Shown: positions 7,013 to 15,718 of the stretch, piece after piece
How positions within the stretch are numbered: position 1 is the stretch's first letter
How the letters are laid out: each line of letters opens with the position of its first letter
Origin: Micromonospora andamanensis
Lineage (GTDB): Bacteria; Actinomycetota; Actinomycetes; Mycobacteriales; Micromonosporaceae
Length of the DNA stretch: 32,597 bases
Assembly: GCF_016863495.1 (NCBI RefSeq)
Contig: NZ_BOOZ01000067.1
Location: 1 to 32,597 of the forward strand
Direction: 5' to 3'
Made by a program: the position numbers and the translations under genes
The notes under the pieces: model-generated
Seen by the model: only the letters and a program-made list of their open reading frames with translations
Told to the model about the DNA's origin: nothing
Database searches by the model: none

Positions 7013-8722
7013 TCAGACGGCGTCGGCGTAGCACTCCACGACGGACAGATCCAACGGAAAGCGGACCGGGGTGTCCCCGAACAGCAGCGAGGTCGCCCGC
7101 CGGCCGGCCTGTTCCACCACCTCGGCGACCTGCTCGGCCTGCCCCGCCGGGCAGTGCACGATCACCTCGTCGTGTTGAAAGAAGACCAGCTCCGCCCGGG
7201 TGCCGGCCAGCTCACCGCGGAGCACCGCGAGCAGGGTGGACGCCCACTCGGCCGCGGTGGCCTGGATGACGAAGTTACGGGTGAACCGGCCCCGGGAGCG
7301 AGCCGCCCGGGCCCGGGGCGACTGCACCTCACCGGCCACCTCCGGGTCCACCGGGCCGTCGTCGTCGGCACCGAATCCCGCCGTGCCGGGCGGGCAGGTC
7401 CGCCCCAACCAGGACCGCACCAGGCCACCCGTCTCACCGGTACGCGCCGCCGCCTCGACATGCCCAAACGCCGTCGGATAGCTGCGCCGCAGCACCGCCA
7501 GGGCCGGCACCGCCGATCCACCGGTCTGCCCGTACATCGCACCGAGCAACGCCAACTTGGCGCGACCACGGTCACCGTCGAACGCGTCCCGGGCCAGCGC
7601 GGCGTACAGGTCACCTGTCGCCCCGGCGGCGGCGAGCCGGGCGTCACCGGAGACGGCCGCCAGCACCCGTGGCTCCAACTGCCCGGCGTCGGCCACCACG
7701 AACCGCCATCCCGGGTCGGCCACCACCGCCCGGCGGATCACCTTGGGGATCTGCAACGCACCGCCGCCCCGGGTGGCCCAACGCCCCGACACCACCCCGC
7801 CGGGCACGTACTCCGGCCGGAACCGGCCGTCGCGCACCCAGGCGTCCCGCCAGGCCCGGCCGTGCGCCGTCCAGATCCGGTAGAGCTCCTTGTACTCCAG
7901 GACCAGCGGGACCGCGGGATGATCAACCCCGCGCAGCACCCAGGCCCGGGTGTTCGGCAGCTCCACACCGGCTCGCGCGAACGCCTTCAGCAGCTCGGCC
8001 GGACTGTCCGCGTGCAGCTGCCGCACCCCGAACGCCTCGGCGATCCGCCCGGCCAACTCCGCCAGCCGGCGCGGCGGCCCGCCCACCGGAGACGGCTCAC
8101 CCAGCAGCTCGGCGAGGACCGCGTCGTGCACGTCGGCCCGCCAGGGCAGCCCGGCCGCCCCCATCTCGGCCGCGATCAGCGCACCTGCCGACTCGGCCGC
8201 CACCAGCAGGCGGAACCGCCAGGGATCGTCGGTCGCCGCGACCCGGCCGAGCTGGTCGGCGTACACCCGGGTCAACGCGGTGATGCCCGGACCCGGCGGC
8301 CCGGGCACGGCGTCGAAGAGCGCGCCCTGACCGGCGCCGGGCGGCGTGGCGACCCGAGGCGGCGGATCGGCCGGCACCGGCGCGCCGGTCAGCCGCGCCC
8401 ACGCCGCCGCCAGCGCGCGCGGCTCACCCCACCGGCCGGCGTACCCGAGCAGCAGCGCCTCGGTCAGCTCCACGTCGTGACACCGCCGCACCGTCACTCC
8501 GGCGCGCAGCAGCGCCGGGTAGAGCGCCGCGCCGGAGGCCCAGACCCAACGCGGTTGGTCGGCGCGCTCCCGCGCGGCCACCGCGGCGGGCAGGTCGACG
8601 ACCGACTCGGGCCCGCCCAGCGGCACGCCGGCCGGGTCGAGAGGTTGCAGCACTCCCCCGCCCCGCTCGTCAGACACCACCGCCACCAGCACGAACGCGA
8701 TTCTGCCCGGCCCCTGCGACAC
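7013..8722 (-). CDS. PolA-family DNA polymerase (degenerate exonuclease domain)
   Basis: About 569 aa, resembling the actinobacterial proteins annotated as bifunctional 3'-5' exonuclease/DNA polymerase, a shortened relative of DNA polymerase I. The polymerase part is recognisable. Motif A is VVADAGQLEPRVLA (about residue 340), where the metal-binding Asp and the QxE..R pattern survive. Motif B is RGRAKLALLGAMYGQ (about 385-400), and motif C is QHDEVIVHCP (about 516-525). The N-terminal 200 residues occupy the place of the proofreading domain, but I see no DxE pair like that of Klenow fragment. There is no 5' nuclease domain. The GTG at 8722 is the longest start; a GTG at 8692 is also possible. 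The role is probably accessory synthesis or repair. Confidence 0.82.
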   Translation of the reverse strand: MSQGPGRIAFVLVAVVSDERGGGVLQPLDPAGVPLGGPESVVDLPAAVAARERADQPRWVWASGAALYPALLRAGVTVRRCHDVELTEALLLGYAGRWGEPRALAAAWARLTGAPVPADPPPRVATPPGAGQGALFDAVPGPPGPGITALTRVYADQLGRVAATDDPWRFRLLVAAESAGALIAAEMGAAGLPWRADVHDAVLAELLGEPSPVGGPPRRLAELAGRIAEAFGVRQLHADSPAELLKAFARAGVELPNTRAWVLRGVDHPAVPLVLEYKELYRIWTAHGRAWRDAWVRDGRFRPEYVPGGVVSGRWATRGGGALQIPKVIRRAVVADPGWRFVVADAGQLEPRVLAAVSGDARLAAAGATGDLYAALARDAFDGDRGRAKLALLGAMYGQTGGSAVPALAVLRRSYPTAFGHVEAAARTGETGGLVRSWLGRTCPPGTAGFGADDDGPVDPEVAGEVQSPRARAARSRGRFTRNFVIQATAAEWASTLLAVLRGELAGTRAELVFFQHDEVIVHCPAGQAEQVAEVVEQAGRRATSLLFGDTPVRFPLDLSVVECYADAV

Positions 8723-8769
8723 ACCGGCGCCGGCCCTTGTTGTCGTACCCAGGTGGCAGGCTCCGGGGC

Positions 8770-9414
8770 ATGGCGACTTTCGTTCTGATCCACGGCGGCG
8801 GCGGCAGCGCCTGGGACTGGCACCGGCTGGTCCCGGAGCTGACCGACCGTGGCCACGACGTGGTGGTGCCGGAGCTGCCGATCGAGGACCGTTCAGCGGG
8901 GTTCGCCGAGTTCCGCGACACGGTGGTCGACGCGATCGGCGAGCGGAGCGACCTGGTGGTCGTCGGCCAGTCGTACGGGGCGTTCACCGCACCGCTGCTC
9001 GCCGACAAGCTGCCGGTGCGGCTGATCGTGCTGCTCACGCCGATGATCCCGCGCCCGGGCGAGCCACCCGAGGACTGGTGGGACAACACCGGTTACCAGG
9101 GCACCGAGGGTCTCAGCGAGGAGCAGCAGTTCTACAACGGTGTGCCGGCCGAGGTCGTCGCGGAGGCTGGGGCGCACGTACGGGAGCAGGCCAGCACCGA
9201 GTGGCACGAGCCGTGGCCGCTGGAGGCCTGGCCGGACGTGCCGACGAAGGTGCTCATCGCGCGCGACGACAGGTTCTTCCCGGCGGACTTCCAACGCCGG
9301 GTGGCCGCCGACCGGCTCGGTGTCGTCCCGGACGAGATCGACGGCTGCCACGCCGTGGCACTCAGCCATCCGAGGCAACTCGCCGACCGACTGACGGCGT
9401 ACCTGGAGCGCTGA
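8770..9414 (+). CDS. Alpha/beta hydrolase
   Basis: Single-domain alpha/beta hydrolase of 214 aa. It opens with the classical strand and oxyanion segment TFVLIHGGGGSAWDWHRL. The nucleophile elbow is GQSYG (Ser about 61). The acid is probably in ARDDRFFP and the histidine in GCHAVALSHP near the C-terminus, so the triad looks complete. The length and the short HGGGGSAWDW motif fit the small esterase/hydrolase group rather than lipases; the substrate cannot be told. The ATG at 8770 is chosen over an upstream start because the first strand begins immediately. It is divergent from the polymerase gene with only 47 bp between starts, so the promoters must overlap. Confidence 0.88.
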   Translation: MATFVLIHGGGGSAWDWHRLVPELTDRGHDVVVPELPIEDRSAGFAEFRDTVVDAIGERSDLVVVGQSYGAFTAPLLADKLPVRLIVLLTPMIPRPGEPPEDWWDNTGYQGTEGLSEEQQFYNGVPAEVVAEAGAHVREQASTEWHEPWPLEAWPDVPTKVLIARDDRFFPADFQRRVAADRLGVVPDEIDGCHAVALSHPRQLADRLTAYLER

Positions 9415-9478
9415 CGGGCACCGGCAGCCCGCCGCCGTACGATCTGTCGGAGAGCGTCTCACCCAGGAGGAGTCCGTC

Positions 9479-10363
9479 GTGATGCCCCTGACGACGTTCC
9501 TGCTGGAGCGGCTGCGCCGCGCCGGGATGCGGGACGTCGTCACGGTGCAGCCGACGACAGGTGGGATCGCCGCGCTCGCGGCCATCGCCACCCGCCGCGA
9601 CGCGCCGCCGGTGTTCGTCAAGGCCCTCGCCGACCCGCCGGCCGACGACGTCTTCGTCGCTGAGGCCGAAGGGCTCGTCGCCCTGCGCGACCTCGGCGGT
9701 GTGGCCACACCCGAGGTGATCCTGGCGGGCCGGGAGCTGCTCGTGTTGTCGGTGCTGCGACCGAGGCCACCCAGTCGGAGCTTCTGGGAGCAGTTCGCGC
9801 ACACCCTCGCCCGCCTGCACCTGGGCGCCACCCACCCGCGCTTCGGGTGGCATCGCGACAACTGGCTGGGCCGCTGCCGGCAGGTCAACACCTGGGCGGA
9901 CGACGGCTTCGCGTTCTTCGCCCAGCACCGGCTGCTGCGGTGGCTCGGGGAGCCCCGCGTCGACGCGGCACTCGACCCGACGGACCGGGCGGCGCTGGAG
10001 CGGCTGTGTCACAGGTTGCCCGACCTGCTGCCGGACCGGCCGGCCTGCCTGACACACGGCGACCTGTGGGCTCACAACGTGCTGGCCACCCTGGACGGGC
10101 AGCCCGCGCTCATCGACCCGGCCGTGTCCTACATGTGGGCCGAGGTCGACCTCGCCCACGTGTGGTCCACCTCGCCCCCGCCCGAGGCACAACGGTTCTT
10201 CGATGTCTACGCGGAGCTGACCTCCCTCGACGACGGTTGGCGGGACCGCATGCCGATCGTCCAACTACGACAGCACCTCGCCGTTCTCGCCCAGTTCGAC
10301 GACGACTGGGGCGCGGGCGACCAGATCCGCGCCACCCTGGCCCCCTTCCGGATCCGGTCCTGA
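9479..10363 (+). CDS. Fructosamine kinase family / aminoglycoside-phosphotransferase-like protein
   Basis: 294 aa with a protein-kinase-like fold. Members phosphorylate ketosamine adducts of glycated amines (protein deglycation) or related small molecules. The catalytic loop LTHGDLWAHNVL has Asp195, and the metal-binding DPA (LIDPAVSYMW) follows about 20 residues later. The N-terminal lobe has VFVKAL with the ATP-binding Lys and a following AEAEGL with the pairing Glu. The GTG at 9479 is preferred to the adjacent ATG (9482) because AGGAGG (9465-9470) is 8 nt upstream. A TACGAT -10 box (9438-9443) fits a short leader. It follows the hydrolase gene by 64 bp on the same strand. Confidence 0.85.
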   Translation: MMPLTTFLLERLRRAGMRDVVTVQPTTGGIAALAAIATRRDAPPVFVKALADPPADDVFVAEAEGLVALRDLGGVATPEVILAGRELLVLSVLRPRPPSRSFWEQFAHTLARLHLGATHPRFGWHRDNWLGRCRQVNTWADDGFAFFAQHRLLRWLGEPRVDAALDPTDRAALERLCHRLPDLLPDRPACLTHGDLWAHNVLATLDGQPALIDPAVSYMWAEVDLAHVWSTSPPPEAQRFFDVYAELTSLDDGWRDRMPIVQLRQHLAVLAQFDDDWGAGDQIRATLAPFRIRS

Positions 10364-10426
10364 TGCCACCGGCGAGGCCGGCGGCAGTTCCTCGAGTGTG
10401 TCGGTAGGGCGGGTTAGCGTGACCGC

Positions 10427-10801
10427 GTGACGGTAGACCTCTTCGCCGGGATCCCCGTGAGCGACTATCAACGTGCCCTCACCTGGTACGAGCGGCTGCT
10501 GGGCTCCGCACCCACGTTCGTGCCGAACGACACGGAGGCGGTGTGGGAGCTTGCCGAGCACCGTTACCTCTACATCGAGGAACTGCCCGAGCGGGCCGGC
10601 CACGCCCTGCAGACCGTGTTCGTCGACGACCTCGACAGACGGGTGGCAGACATGGCCGCCCGGGGTGTCCAACCTGCCTCGCGAGAGACGTACGAGAACG
10701 GCGTGCGCAAGGTGATCTACCGCGACCCCGACGGCAACGAGGTCGGCTTCGGCGGTGCCCCGCTCGACCCGGTCCAGGAAACCGATGACAGCCAAGATTG
10801 A
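10427..10801 (+). CDS. VOC (glyoxalase/bleomycin-resistance fold) family protein
   Basis: 124 aa, a single vicinal-oxygen-chelate module. It begins with the paired-motif strand DLFAGIPVSDYQRALTWYE and ends with the usual VIYRDPDGNEVGF strand. Such small VOC proteins act as metal-dependent lyases, dioxygenases or drug-binding resistance proteins; the substrate is unknown. There is no Shine-Dalgarno sequence. Instead a TAGCGT box (10415-10420) lies 6 nt before the GTG, so a leaderless transcript is likely. The 3' end overlaps the following gene by 17 bp. Confidence 0.85.
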   Translation: MTVDLFAGIPVSDYQRALTWYERLLGSAPTFVPNDTEAVWELAEHRYLYIEELPERAGHALQTVFVDDLDRRVADMAARGVQPASRETYENGVRKVIYRDPDGNEVGFGGAPLDPVQETDDSQD

Positions 10802-11426
10802 CTTCAAGAAGACAGTCGACGCCTACCAGGCGCCACGGGGACGGTTCCGGATCGTGGACGTACCCGACATGCGCTACCTCATGATCGACGGCCACGGCGA
10901 CCCCAACACCTCACCCACCTTCACCGCGGCAGTCGAAGCGCTCTACCCGGTGGCGTACAAACTCAAGTTCGCAAGCAAACGCGACCTCGGGCGCGACTAC
11001 GTCGTCCCGCCCCTGGAGGGCCTGTGGTGGGCCGAGGACACGGCTGCCTTCACCACCTCACGGGACAAATCCCGGTGGAGCTGGACGTTGCTGCTGATGG
11101 TCCCCGACTGGATCGACACGGCACTTGTCGACGCCGCTGTCGAGCAGGCCGGGGCCAGGAACCGGCCGGCACGCCTCGATGACATCCGGCTGGAGACCCT
11201 GTCCGAAGGGCGGTGCGTACAGACGCTGCACGTCGGCTCCTTCGATGACGAGGCAGCCGTGCTCGCCGACCTGCACGACGAGTTCATCCCCGCCCAGGGG
11301 CTACGGATGACAGGTAAGCACCACGAGATCTATCTCAGTGACTTCCGCAGAGTAGCCCCCGAGAAACAGCGCACCATCCTGCGGCAGCCGGTCCTCGCCG
11401 AGGCCACTCCTTCGAAACCAGGATGA
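10785..11426 (+). CDS. GyrI-like small-molecule-binding domain protein
   Basis: 213 aa related to GyrI-like (SbmC/SHS2-fold) stand-alone ligand-binding proteins. The segment FRIVDVPDMRYLMIDGHGDP near residue 20 is characteristic, and the C-terminal HHEIYLSDFRR stretch matches the family's end. No DNA-binding domain is present. Relatives bind amphipathic or cationic drugs, and some hydrolyse cyclopropyl toxins; no specific role can be assigned here. The ATG at 10785 lies within the end of the VOC gene with AGGAA 5 nt upstream, which suggests co-translation. Confidence 0.85.
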   Translation: MTAKIDFKKTVDAYQAPRGRFRIVDVPDMRYLMIDGHGDPNTSPTFTAAVEALYPVAYKLKFASKRDLGRDYVVPPLEGLWWAEDTAAFTTSRDKSRWSWTLLLMVPDWIDTALVDAAVEQAGARNRPARLDDIRLETLSEGRCVQTLHVGSFDDEAAVLADLHDEFIPAQGLRMTGKHHEIYLSDFRRVAPEKQRTILRQPVLAEATPSKPG

Positions 11427-11458
11427 CCCCGACGCCGGCGGCCCGTAGGGTGCCGGCC

Positions 11459-12415
11459 ATGCCCCGGACAGAGTTACGGCCGCTCACGGCCGCCGATCTG
11501 GCCGCCTGCGCCATGTTGCTCGCCGACCGGCACCGCCGGCACCGCGTCGCCCAGCCACTGCTGTCCGCCCGGTTCGAGGACGCCGCCGCGACCCTGGCGG
11601 AGCTGACCGCCGCGTACGGGACGCCTCACGCGTCGGGGGCTGTCGCGTACCGCGCCGGTGTCCCGGTGGGCTTCGTCCTCGGTGCCCCGAAGCCGTCACC
11701 GCTGTGGGGGCCGAACATCTGGGTGGAGGCAGCCGGGCTGGCGGTCACCAACCCCGAGCTGATGCGCGACCTGTACGCGGCAGCCGCCGCCCGCTGGGTC
11801 GACGAGGGCCGCACCGCGCACTACGTGGTCGTGCCGGCGCACGACGCGGAGCTGGTCCGGGCCTGGTTCCGGCTGGGCTTCGGCCAGCAGCACGCGCACG
11901 CCATCCGGCCGGCAACGGCCATGCCCGCCGGGCTGTCGGTGCGCCGCGCGACCCGGGCCGACATCCCGGCACTCGCCCAGCTCGATCTTGAGTTGCCGCG
12001 GCACCAGGGGCAGTCCCCGACCTTCTCCGCCGGCCCGCCGGGCACGCTTGAGGAAGCCGTCGCCGAATGGACCGCCGACATCGACAATCCGGCGTACGCC
12101 ACATTCGTGGCCGAAGCCGACGGCCAGGTCATTGGTTCGGCGGTCGGCTGCGCGCTGGAGAAGTCGAGCGCACACCTGAGCCTGGCCCGCCCGGAGCGGG
12201 CCGGATTCCTCGGGTTCGCGGCGGTCTTCCCGCACGCCCGTGGCGTCGGCGCCGGACGCGCACTCGGCACAGCCGTCATCGACTGGGCGGCGTCGGCCGG
12301 GTTCGACAGCGTGGTCACCGACTGGCGGGTGACAAACCTGCTCTCCTCGCGAGCCTGGCCCGCGCTCGGCTTCACCGAGACCTTCCTCCGGCTGCACCGG
12401 CTGATCCGCTACTGA
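11459..12415 (+). CDS. Tandem-GNAT N-acetyltransferase
   Basis: 318 aa from this start. Two GNAT domains are visible. The first (residues about 1-155) begins RTELRPLTAADLAACAMLL. The second (about 160-318) begins LSVRRATRADIPALAQLD and has the acetyl-CoA-loop-like FPHARGVGAGRALGTAVIDWA. The second looks catalytic; the first has no clear R/Q-x-x-G-x-G/A loop. The acceptor is unknown. An upstream ATG at 11423 overlaps the previous stop (ATGA), but homology starts at 11459 and TAGGGT (11446-11451) lies 7 nt before that ATG, so a leaderless start is favoured. Confidence 0.83.
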   Translation: MPRTELRPLTAADLAACAMLLADRHRRHRVAQPLLSARFEDAAATLAELTAAYGTPHASGAVAYRAGVPVGFVLGAPKPSPLWGPNIWVEAAGLAVTNPELMRDLYAAAAARWVDEGRTAHYVVVPAHDAELVRAWFRLGFGQQHAHAIRPATAMPAGLSVRRATRADIPALAQLDLELPRHQGQSPTFSAGPPGTLEEAVAEWTADIDNPAYATFVAEADGQVIGSAVGCALEKSSAHLSLARPERAGFLGFAAVFPHARGVGAGRALGTAVIDWAASAGFDSVVTDWRVTNLLSSRAWPALGFTETFLRLHRLIRY

Positions 12416-12500
12416 CCGCCGTAGCCACCGCTCTGCACGCCACTGTCGTTCACGTCGGCGGCACCGGCGACACCTGCGACGCGACGCGCCCCGGCAGCCC

Positions 12501-12516
12501 GCTCACGGCCGTGAGC
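12501..12516. terminator. Palindrome between convergent genes
   Basis: A perfect 16-bp palindrome, GCTCACGGCCGTGAGC, overlaps the stop codon of the minus-strand MerR gene, 85 bp after the plus-strand acetyltransferase. It could be a weak bidirectional terminator. Confidence 0.35.
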
Positions 12517-13276
12517 CGGCGTTCCGGGCGGTGTCCAGCGCCGGACGGCGGATCCCGGCGTCGGCGTCGAGGTACTCGGCGAGCCGGGCGGCCCCGATGA
12601 GCATGGCTCGGCCACGGGTGGTGAGTTGTTCCCGCCACTGGCTCAGCGACGCGACGAGCGGTTCGGTGCCACCGGCTTCGCGCACCCGACGCAGCACACC
12701 GGCGATGTGGTCGAGCCGGTATCCGCCCCGCCGAAGCAGGTGAGCGAGTTCGGCGTCGCGGACATCGTCAGGTGAGTAGCGGCGGTAGCCGGTCGCCGGC
12801 TCACGCGCCGGCTGCAGGATGCCAGCCCGTTCCCACTTGCGCAGGGTCGCCGGTCGTACGCCGAGGCGGTGGGCCAGCACGCTGATCGGCACGGCGCTCC
12901 GGCTCTGCGGTTGCCGTTGCGAACCGGTGAGGATCGCGACCGCCGCCTCGACCGCGTCCAGGGTCTCTCGGTCACGCTGGAGTAGGACGTGACTGCCGTC
13001 GATCGTGCGCAGCGCGGCGTCGATGTCGCCCCGGTTGACGGCACGCATGATCTCGCCGCTGGCCGGGTAGCCGTGGCCCGCGACCAGCGCAAGGTAGGCG
13101 CTCAGCGCCTTGGCGTGCACCTCGGTGAACAGGCGGTAGCCGGTGGGGCTGCGTTGGGCCGCCGGCAGGACGCCATCTCGCTCGTAGTTACGCACGGCCT
13201 GCGCGGAGAGGCCGTGCCGGCGCGCGAGATCGACTGATCGGCGTACCCCTGGGTTTGAGGGTTTGGTGCCCTTCAC
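12503..13276 (-). CDS. TioE-like transcriptional regulator with two MerR domains
   Basis: 257 aa. Two MerR-type winged-helix units are visible. The N-terminal one (about residues 9-75) has VDLARRHGLSAQAVRNYERDG and SPTGYRLF. The second (about 130-200) has ISVLAHRLGVRPATLRKWERAGIL and TGYRRYSPDDV. This tandem arrangement matches regulators named after TioE of the thiocoraline cluster. No conserved cysteine pair for metal sensing is seen, so the ligand is probably an organic compound. The GTG at 13276 has GGAG 4 nt upstream. The gene is divergent from the erythromycin-esterase-like gene with 54 bp between the starts, so it probably controls that gene as well as itself. Confidence 0.87.
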   Translation of the reverse strand: MKGTKPSNPGVRRSVDLARRHGLSAQAVRNYERDGVLPAAQRSPTGYRLFTEVHAKALSAYLALVAGHGYPASGEIMRAVNRGDIDAALRTIDGSHVLLQRDRETLDAVEAAVAILTGSQRQPQSRSAVPISVLAHRLGVRPATLRKWERAGILQPAREPATGYRRYSPDDVRDAELAHLLRRGGYRLDHIAGVLRRVREAGGTEPLVASLSQWREQLTTRGRAMLIGAARLAEYLDADAGIRRPALDTARNAGSRP

Positions 13277-13298
13277 CGCGCTCCATTGCTCAAAAGTC

Positions 13299-13326
13299 TC
13301 AACCGCTGGTTCAACGATACGGTTGA
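13299..13326. promoter_or_regulatory. Dyad operator candidate between the TioE-like gene and the esterase-like gene
   Basis: TCAACC (13299-13304) and GGTTGA (13321-13326) form an inverted repeat with a 16-nt spacer that itself contains GGTTCAAC. It fills the short gap between the two divergent starts. MerR-family regulators typically bind dyads in the promoter spacer, so this is the natural binding site candidate. Confidence 0.45.
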
Positions 13327-13330
13327 TGAA

Positions 13331-14920
13331 ATGACCTGTCCTCTCGACCTGTTTGCCGTACCGCCGACGCTGCTCGCGCTCGGCGAGCCGACGCACGGCG
13401 AGTCCGCCTTCCTCCAGATCCGCAACGAGACCTTCCTGTCGCTGGCCGAGCGGGGCTACCTGTCGATCGCGCTGGAGAGCGACCGGGCGGCGGGGCTGAT
13501 CGCCAACGAGTTCGTCCAGGGCAGCACCGCCGTCACCCTCGACCGGGCGCTCGCCGAAGGGTTCAGCCACGGGCTCGGCGCCGCCCCGGCCAACCGCGAC
13601 CTGCTGCTGCGCATGCGCGAGTGGAACGTCGGGCGACCGGCCGCCGAGCGCCTGACGTTCCACGGCTTCGACGCCCCGTTGGAAATCGAGGGCGCCCCGA
13701 GCCCTCGGCGCTACCTGATGCGGGTTTGCGACTTCCTCGGCCTCGACCGAACAGCGGAGATCGACAGCCTGGTCGGAGACGAGGCTCGGTGGAGCGACAC
13801 GGCAGCGATCTGGGAGCCCGGTAGGTCGGTCGGTCGGTCGGCCGACGCCCAGCGCCTACGGGCGATCGCCGACGACCTGCTGACCGAGCTGTACCTGAAC
13901 GCGCCCCGACTGGCCGACGGCTGGCAGACAGCGTTCGTGCACGCCACGTCCGCCGTCGCGGTGCTGCGCTACCACGCAGCGGCCGCCGCACCGCTGAAGC
14001 AGGAAGAGCGCTTCGCCCGCCTGGCCGGGGTTCGGGACGCGCTGATGGCCGAGAACCTGCTCGCGATCCGCTCGGCCGAGGCACACCGCGGACCCACGCT
14101 GGTGTTCGCGCACAACACTCACCTTCAGCGTCAATCGAGCACGATGACCATGGCCGGAACGGACGTCTCGTGGGCCGGTGCGGGCGCCATCGTCGCCTCG
14201 TTGCTCACCGACAGGTACGCGGTGATCGTCGGCAGCCTCGGCGCCTCCCCCGCGCTCGGCATCGAGGCCCCCGCCCGGTCCACCTACGAAGGCAGCCTCC
14301 AGCAGGACACCGCGCTCCCGCGGTACGTCCGGGCAGCCGAGATACCAGCGGCCGAACGGAGAACGCACGACTACCGCTACTTCCCGCTGGATCAGGCCAC
14401 AATCGACCACGCCGACGCGGTGCTGCACATCCCGACCGGCGTCGATGCGGCAGTGCTCGCCGACCGGATTCTCGCGCTGCCCGGCGTCGAGCAGGTCGTG
14501 GCGAGCGAGGAGAACGGGTCACCCGAGGCTGCCTGGGGCGACCGGTTCTTCCACGTCGGCCCCGACCGCCGCCAGCCGTTCGCCACCATCGTGGAGCACG
14601 ACGTACCCGGTTTCGACGACGCCTCCCAACTCGACCGTCCCGGCGTCTTCCGCCTCAACCTGAACCTGGGCCGAACCGAGTTCGAGAGGCTGTTCGGCTT
14701 TCCGCCGAAGGCTTTCGAGGACCACCGGCACGAGTTCGACTTCGCCCGGCTGGACACTCTCGTACCGCACCCGGGCTACGCGCGGTACGGCTTCGGCAGC
14801 ATCGTCATGCCCGGCCCGCACCTGCTGCCCGAAATCGATCGGCTTCTCACCATCGCCCACACCCGAGCAGTCGACCGCCACGAACGCGCCGCGCGTCGGG
14901 CGGCCGACAAGCAGAACTGA
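13331..14920 (+). CDS. Erythromycin esterase-like enzyme fused to a DUF6194-like domain
   Basis: 529 aa. Residues about 10-365 match the erythromycin esterase (EreA/EreB) superfamily. GEPTHGE gives Glu19 and His22, followed by Arg31 and Glu49 (LESD), HGFDAP near residue 115, and FAHNTHLQ with His261 and His264. These are the positions used in water activation by EreB. From about residue 370 a different domain begins (ALPGVEQVVASEENGSPE, then WGDRFF and LDRPGVFRLN), which I recognise as DUF6194-like and which is normally a stand-alone protein. The ATG at 13331 directly precedes the first conserved segment. Many esterase-like members do not act on macrolides, so the resistance role is unproven. 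Confidence 0.85.
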   Translation: MTCPLDLFAVPPTLLALGEPTHGESAFLQIRNETFLSLAERGYLSIALESDRAAGLIANEFVQGSTAVTLDRALAEGFSHGLGAAPANRDLLLRMREWNVGRPAAERLTFHGFDAPLEIEGAPSPRRYLMRVCDFLGLDRTAEIDSLVGDEARWSDTAAIWEPGRSVGRSADAQRLRAIADDLLTELYLNAPRLADGWQTAFVHATSAVAVLRYHAAAAAPLKQEERFARLAGVRDALMAENLLAIRSAEAHRGPTLVFAHNTHLQRQSSTMTMAGTDVSWAGAGAIVASLLTDRYAVIVGSLGASPALGIEAPARSTYEGSLQQDTALPRYVRAAEIPAAERRTHDYRYFPLDQATIDHADAVLHIPTGVDAAVLADRILALPGVEQVVASEENGSPEAAWGDRFFHVGPDRRQPFATIVEHDVPGFDDASQLDRPGVFRLNLNLGRTEFERLFGFPPKAFEDHRHEFDFARLDTLVPHPGYARYGFGSIVMPGPHLLPEIDRLLTIAHTRAVDRHERAARRAADKQN

Positions 14921-15079
14921 GCTGACGACCGCGCCCGCCGGACCTGCGCCGCCCAGCCGGTCCCGGCTTCGTCACCGCCGGCGGGCCCACCTCGCACCTC
15001 CGCAACATTCTCCCACCGCAGCCCGACACCAGGCGTCGAGACCGGTAGCCCTCCGGGCAGGGCAACCGGTGGACCGGAC

Positions 15080-15604
15080 ATGGCCGGGGCAGGCGTCCCT
15101 GCGGATCTCATCGCTGGTGGCTGGTTGAATGCCGTTGCCGAACACCACGGCGGTCGCACCGTCGAAGCCCTGCTCATCGAGCGTGACCCGGCGCTGTCGC
15201 AGCGCGCCCGCACCGCAGCCATCGGTCTCGGGCTGCCCCGGATCGACGTTCGCGCCGCAGACGCCGGCGCGACGGACACCTACGTGAACATCCAGCCCGC
15301 ACATCTGCTCCTGGCCTGCGGCGTGTTCGGCAACATCACGGTCAACGACGTACGCCGGACCATCGCAATGCTGCACACCCTTGTCGCCGCCGAAGGCATC
15401 GTGATCTGGACCCGAGGACGCACCTACGACGGCCACGACCCCAGTCACGACATCCGCGCCTGCCTCGCCGAGAACGGCTTCAGCGAAATGTCCTTCACCA
15501 GCCCCACCGACGCCAGATTCCGGGTCGGAATGCACCGACTCACCACCCGCCCCACAACCGTCCCCCCGATGCCGCCCGGCACACGAATGTTCAGCTTCAT
15601 CTGA
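15080..15604 (+). pseudogene. 5'-truncated class I SAM methyltransferase remnant
   Basis: 174 codons with good methyltransferase-like sequence from about residue 25 on: LLIERDPALSQRART (motif II region), HLLLACGVFGNI (motif IV region), then IVIWTRGRTYDG and FRVGMHRL. Relatives of this family have about 60-90 extra N-terminal residues, including a CAGxGRD-type SAM loop. Here only a distorted AGAG...DLI trace remains near the start, and the 160 bp upstream show no matching frame. I judge it a decayed gene that lost its 5' part. It could still be translated from the ATG at 15080, but it should not bind SAM normally. Confidence 0.6.
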
Positions 15605-15718
15605 CTACCGGCGCTCCCCTCTGGCCGTCCAACGACAACAACCGCTCCTCCAGGTAGAAGCGGTAGGTGACCGAGCACGGCCAGCGGCAGATGAGCGCAT
15701 CCGTGGCATCATGGCGAG

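Noticed and set aside
4792..8788. Very long plus-strand frames (over 500 codons) opposite the large subunit and polymerase genes
   Set aside because: The minus-strand frames carry clear family motifs throughout; the plus frames have low-complexity composition typical of antisense shadows.
15605..15718. Minus-strand frame reading RWPCSVTYRFYLEERLLSLDG then a stop
   Set aside because: It looks protein-like and could be the tail of another decayed gene next to the methyltransferase remnant, but it is too short and unrecognised to call.
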